DNA from: Parcubacteria group bacterium GW2011_GWA1_47_8
GTDB taxonomy: Bacteria; Patescibacteriota; Minisyncoccia; Phycocordibacterales; UBA1550
DNA length: 22,571 nucleotides
Assembly: GCA_000996605.1 (NCBI GenBank)
Contig: LCOP01000024.1
Span: forward strand, 9,019-31,589
Direction of reading: 5' to 3'
The notes beneath the pieces are model-generated. The model searched no databases. It saw nothing but the letters and a program-made list of their open reading frames with translations, and was not told the origin of the DNA. Made by a program: the position numbers and the translations under genes. Positions 20,669-22,571 of the stretch are shown here, in pieces. Within the stretch, counting starts at the first letter, position 1. The number at the start of each line of letters is the position of its first letter.

Positions 20669-21450
20669 GCGTAAAAAATAAATCCCAGCAAAAAAGATTG
20701 GCGGGCAAGCTCCATTCGAATAAGCCATGTTTCAACGCGCAAATAGGGCTGTGTCCCGGCGTCTGCGCGGGTACGGTCAGTGCCAGAGACTACGCACGCA
20801 CCATCCAACATATAAAACTTTTTTTTGAAGGTCGAAAAAGCACCCTCATCGCAAGTCTTAAACGCGACATGAAGCGCGCCGCAAAAGAACTCCGCTTCGA
20901 AGAAGCAAGCCGTATCAAAAAAACACTTTTCGCACTTAGTCACATCCAGGACATAGCCCTCTTAAAACAAGTTCTTCCGCGTTCTTCCGCGTCCGTTCCG
21001 CATAATTCCGCGTCTTTCCGTATCGAAGCCTACGACACCGCACACATTTCCGGTACTAACACCGTCGGGGTCATGGTCGTACTCGAAAACAACGAGCCGA
21101 AGAAAAGTGATTATCGTAAATTCAAGATCCGCACGAGCACCAATGACGACATTGCATCTTTGCGGGAAATACTTTCACGCCGCTTTACCCACACCGAATG
21201 GCCGATGCCGAACCTCCTCGTCATCGACGGCGGGAAAGGACAAGTGAATGCTGCAGAAAAAGCTCTTGCCGAGTGGGGGATTGTTATTCCCGTAGTCGGC
21301 GTCGTCAAAGACGAGCGCCACCGCCCGCGCGAGATCATCGGCAATATGTCCGCCCGCAAAAATTACGAACGTGCAATCCTCCTTGCCAACAGCGAAGCCC
21401 ATCGCTTTGCGATTGCGTACCACCGCAATATGCGGCGAAAAATCAAGTAG
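20614..21450 (+). pseudogene. uvrC: UvrC C-terminal part (UVR domain and RNase H-like nuclease)
   Basis: The second half of the broken gene, 278 residues if ATG 20614 is used; the homologous frame extends back to about 20581. It holds the CFNAQIGLCPGVCAGTVS cysteine region, a UVR domain (KRDMKRAAKELRFEEASRIK) and the RNase H-like 5'-incision nuclease with its acidic/His triad: AYDTAHISGTN, LLVIDGGKGQVNAAE and NSEAHRFAIAYH. It ends right after YHRNMRRKIK, so the usual C-terminal helix-hairpin-helix domain is absent. It overlaps the first part by 55 bases in another frame and has no ribosome site. Whether two polypeptides are made, the gene is dead, or the assembly is wrong cannot be told from the sequence. 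Confidence 0.85.
20971..21020 (+). repeat. Degenerate 10-bp tandem repeat inside uvrC
   Basis: Two exact copies of gttcttccgc (20971-20990) are followed by three diverged units (gtccgttccgc, ataattccgc, gtctttccgt). It encodes a Ser-rich linker, PRSSASVPHNSASF, just before the RNase H-like domain, and keeps the frame. Confidence 0.75.
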
Positions 21451-21452
21451 GA

Positions 21453-21470
21453 TTTCTTGCTTTCAAGAAA
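21453..21470. terminator. Weak hairpin between convergent uvrC and cupredoxin genes
   Basis: tttcttg (21453-21459) and caagaaa (21464-21470) form a 7-bp perfect stem with a 4-nt loop exactly in the 20-nt gap between convergent genes. It lacks a clear T tract, so terminator function is tentative. Confidence 0.35.
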
Positions 21471-21914
21471 CTATTCCGTAACCGTGAGTGCGCCCTTCAT
21501 TCCCATACTGCGATGTTTGCCGACGGAGCAGTAGTACTCGAAGGAACCAGTTTTGTCGGCGACGAACTCAAGCGTTTCCTCTTGTCCGCCATTGATTTGT
21601 TTTGATGCCACACCGAATTCGTCTATCTTGAAGCCATGGAACCCGCCGGTGTTTTTGAAAATAATTTTTACACGGTCACCCTTTTTCACAGACAATGTTG
21701 CAGGCAAGAATACGAAATTTTGCCCTGTTACCGTAAACTCTTTCACAGTGGCAGTTACCGCTTCTTGAGAAGAAGCGGTTATGGTTGTCGTTGCCTCTGT
21801 GTTTACGATTGGGGCAACATCGAGGGGCGCCGGAGCCGACGACTCTTTGGTAAAGAGGAAAAATGCTCCAAAAATAATGACAATAATACCCACAACAAGA
21901 ATTGAATTTTTCAT
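21471..21914 (-). CDS. Membrane-anchored cupredoxin
   Basis: This 147-residue protein has an N-terminal hydrophobic anchor (about residues 5-22, ILVVGIIVIIFGAFFLF) and a Ser/Thr/Ala-rich linker to about residue 60. A cupredoxin (plastocyanin/azurin-like) domain follows. The type-1 copper ligands are all visible: His in NTGGFHGFKIDEFG, Cys in FEYYCSVGKH, His in that same segment and Met in RSMGMKGALT. It probably faces outside, tethered to the cytoplasmic membrane, and could carry electrons or bind copper; its redox partner is not in the window. There is no lipobox. The gene follows the YqeY gene by 44 nt on the same strand. A -10-like TAAAAT (21926-21921, minus) ends 6 nt before ATG and no Shine-Dalgarno site is seen. 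Confidence 0.9.
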   Translation of the reverse strand: MKNSILVVGIIVIIFGAFFLFTKESSAPAPLDVAPIVNTEATTTITASSQEAVTATVKEFTVTGQNFVFLPATLSVKKGDRVKIIFKNTGGFHGFKIDEFGVASKQINGGQEETLEFVADKTGSFEYYCSVGKHRSMGMKGALTVTE

Positions 21915-21958
21915 AATGTTATTTTAATATTAACTTATTTATTTTTTTTAACATTTCA

Positions 21959-22420
21959 CTATTTTTCCGCAAACAACTCATCCACCACTGCTTTTACATC
22001 GCCGCCGTCCGCCTTGCCCGCAAGGTCTTTCATTATCGCACCGGTGAGCTGACCCGCCTTTGCCTTGTCGGTGACTCCCAGTGCTTCCTTTTTCGCCAAA
22101 GCGATCTTTTTTATCTCCTCGCGTGACATGAGGGCAGGGAGGTAGGTCTCGAGGATCGTGAGCTCTGCGCGTTCGCTTGCGGCAAGCTCGGGGCGTCCGC
22201 CTTTTTCAAACTGTTCGATCGAGTCCTTGCGCTGGTTTGCCAATCGTTTGACCACCTTGAGTGCGTCCGCATCGGGGATCTGATCCTGCGGTGTCTTGCC
22301 CGTCGCCACCAGCTCATTGGTAAAAGCAGAAAGCATGTTACGCACCACTGAAAGCCGTACTGTGTCTTTGGCGAGCATCGCCGCCTTTATTTCGCCCTTG
22401 ATTTGTTCATGTAATGTCAT
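21959..22420 (-). CDS. GatB/YqeY domain-containing protein
   Basis: A 153-residue protein of normal length for the YqeY family, which shares the helical tail domain of the GatB amidotransferase subunit. It begins MTLHEQIKGEIKAAMLAKDT, then VRLSVVRNMLSAF. The centre has KRLANQRKDSIEQFEKGGRP, ELAASERAELTILETYLPAL and SREEIKKI. The C-terminal part, GQLTGAIMKDLAGKADGGDV, is the family hallmark. YqeY is thought to bind tRNA or assist amidotransferase-type reactions, but its exact role is unsettled. No gatCAB genes are in view. A -10-like TATACT (minus, 22448-22443) lies 22 nt upstream; no Shine-Dalgarno site is evident. Confidence 0.92.
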   Translation of the reverse strand: MTLHEQIKGEIKAAMLAKDTVRLSVVRNMLSAFTNELVATGKTPQDQIPDADALKVVKRLANQRKDSIEQFEKGGRPELAASERAELTILETYLPALMSREEIKKIALAKKEALGVTDKAKAGQLTGAIMKDLAGKADGGDVKAVVDELFAEK

Positions 22421-22495
22421 AAAAATTTGATAGTTATTTTACAGTATAGTGTTTTTTCGTCTTCATTGGAATACGCTATAGGCCAAAATAAACTG

Positions 22496-22571
22496 TTACC
22501 GTAATCCTCCTAGATCCTCAGTCACTTTTAATAGGTTTTTAATACATTTGGCTTCCATATTTCCTCTGCAT
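22496..22571 (-). CDS. Possible 3' end of an off-window gene, or a spurious 20-codon ORF
   Basis: On the minus strand a frame open to the right edge ends at TAA 22498-22496 and reads MEAKCIKNLLKVTEDLGGLR from ATG 22558. It could be the tail of a gene beyond the window or chance. A gaggaaat stretch before the ATG is a poor ribosome site. Nothing else is visible between 22421 and 22571. Confidence 0.25.
   Translation of the reverse strand, partial: CRGNMEAKCIKNLLKVTEDLGGLR

Noticed and set aside
1..22571. CRISPR array, prophage or toxin-antitoxin pair
   Set aside because: No regularly spaced direct repeats, phage structural genes or recognisable toxin/antitoxin pairs were seen.

Overview
The window looks like a chromosomal segment of a Candidate Phyla Radiation bacterium (Patescibacteria, most like Parcubacteria/Paceibacteria). 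This is inferred from gene style, not from a database search. The pointers are a bacterial MraY with lineage-divergent motifs, a PheT without its N-terminal tRNA-binding domain, a UvrC without a C-terminal helix-hairpin-helix, few Shine-Dalgarno sites, small hypothetical membrane proteins, and many dispersed palindromic repeats. TGA is used as a normal stop (for example at the end of the transposase, 1519-1521), which argues against the recoded CPR groups.

Layout. 1-2830 is an accessory patch. It holds a minus-strand gene cut by the left edge with a near-consensus promoter, a complete D,D(35)E insertion sequence, a 140-bp palindromic MITE-like element, two CAT-anticodon tRNA genes (the first an initiator), and degraded IS30-like and IS4-like transposases. 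A tRNA-Thr(TGT) follows, whose D-arm appears split by a 36-bp palindrome. 3029-8771 is a tight operon-like run, pheS-pheT-mraY-asnB. gyrB (8916-10979) follows behind a promoter and a terminator-like leader hairpin. 11355-13386 carries a TerC/DUF475 membrane protein and an AI-2E-type permease. 13402-13596 is a nested tRNA-Val(CAC) locus: an intact tRNA flanked by inverted repeats and by the two halves of another tRNA copy. 13597-15000 is mostly non-coding, palindrome-rich DNA with a minus-strand histidine-phosphatase-like gene whose RHG motif is destroyed. 15001-21450 is a nucleotide-excision-repair neighbourhood: uvrB, uvrA and a broken uvrC, with two small minus-strand genes interleaved. 21471-22420 holds a membrane-anchored cupredoxin and a YqeY/GatB-like protein on the minus strand.

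How the parts fit. PheS and PheT form phenylalanyl-tRNA synthetase. MraY makes lipid I for peptidoglycan. AsnB makes asparagine or amidates a related substrate. UvrA, UvrB and UvrC would carry out nucleotide excision repair, but UvrC is split by a deletion with a frame change. Several major genes (pheS, DUF475, uvrB, uvrA, perhaps the cupredoxin) have a -10-like hexamer ending 6-7 nt before their ATG and no Shine-Dalgarno site, which suggests leaderless mRNAs. Small hypothetical genes carry strong Shine-Dalgarno sites instead.

The most unusual signal is a pair of tRNA loci (Thr and Val) in which GC-rich palindromic sequence with GCCCGCC/GGGCGGG-type ends sits inside a D-loop. A 36-bp palindromic in-frame insertion in pheT and a 44-codon in-frame insertion in pheS suggest that small mobile palindromes have been active here.
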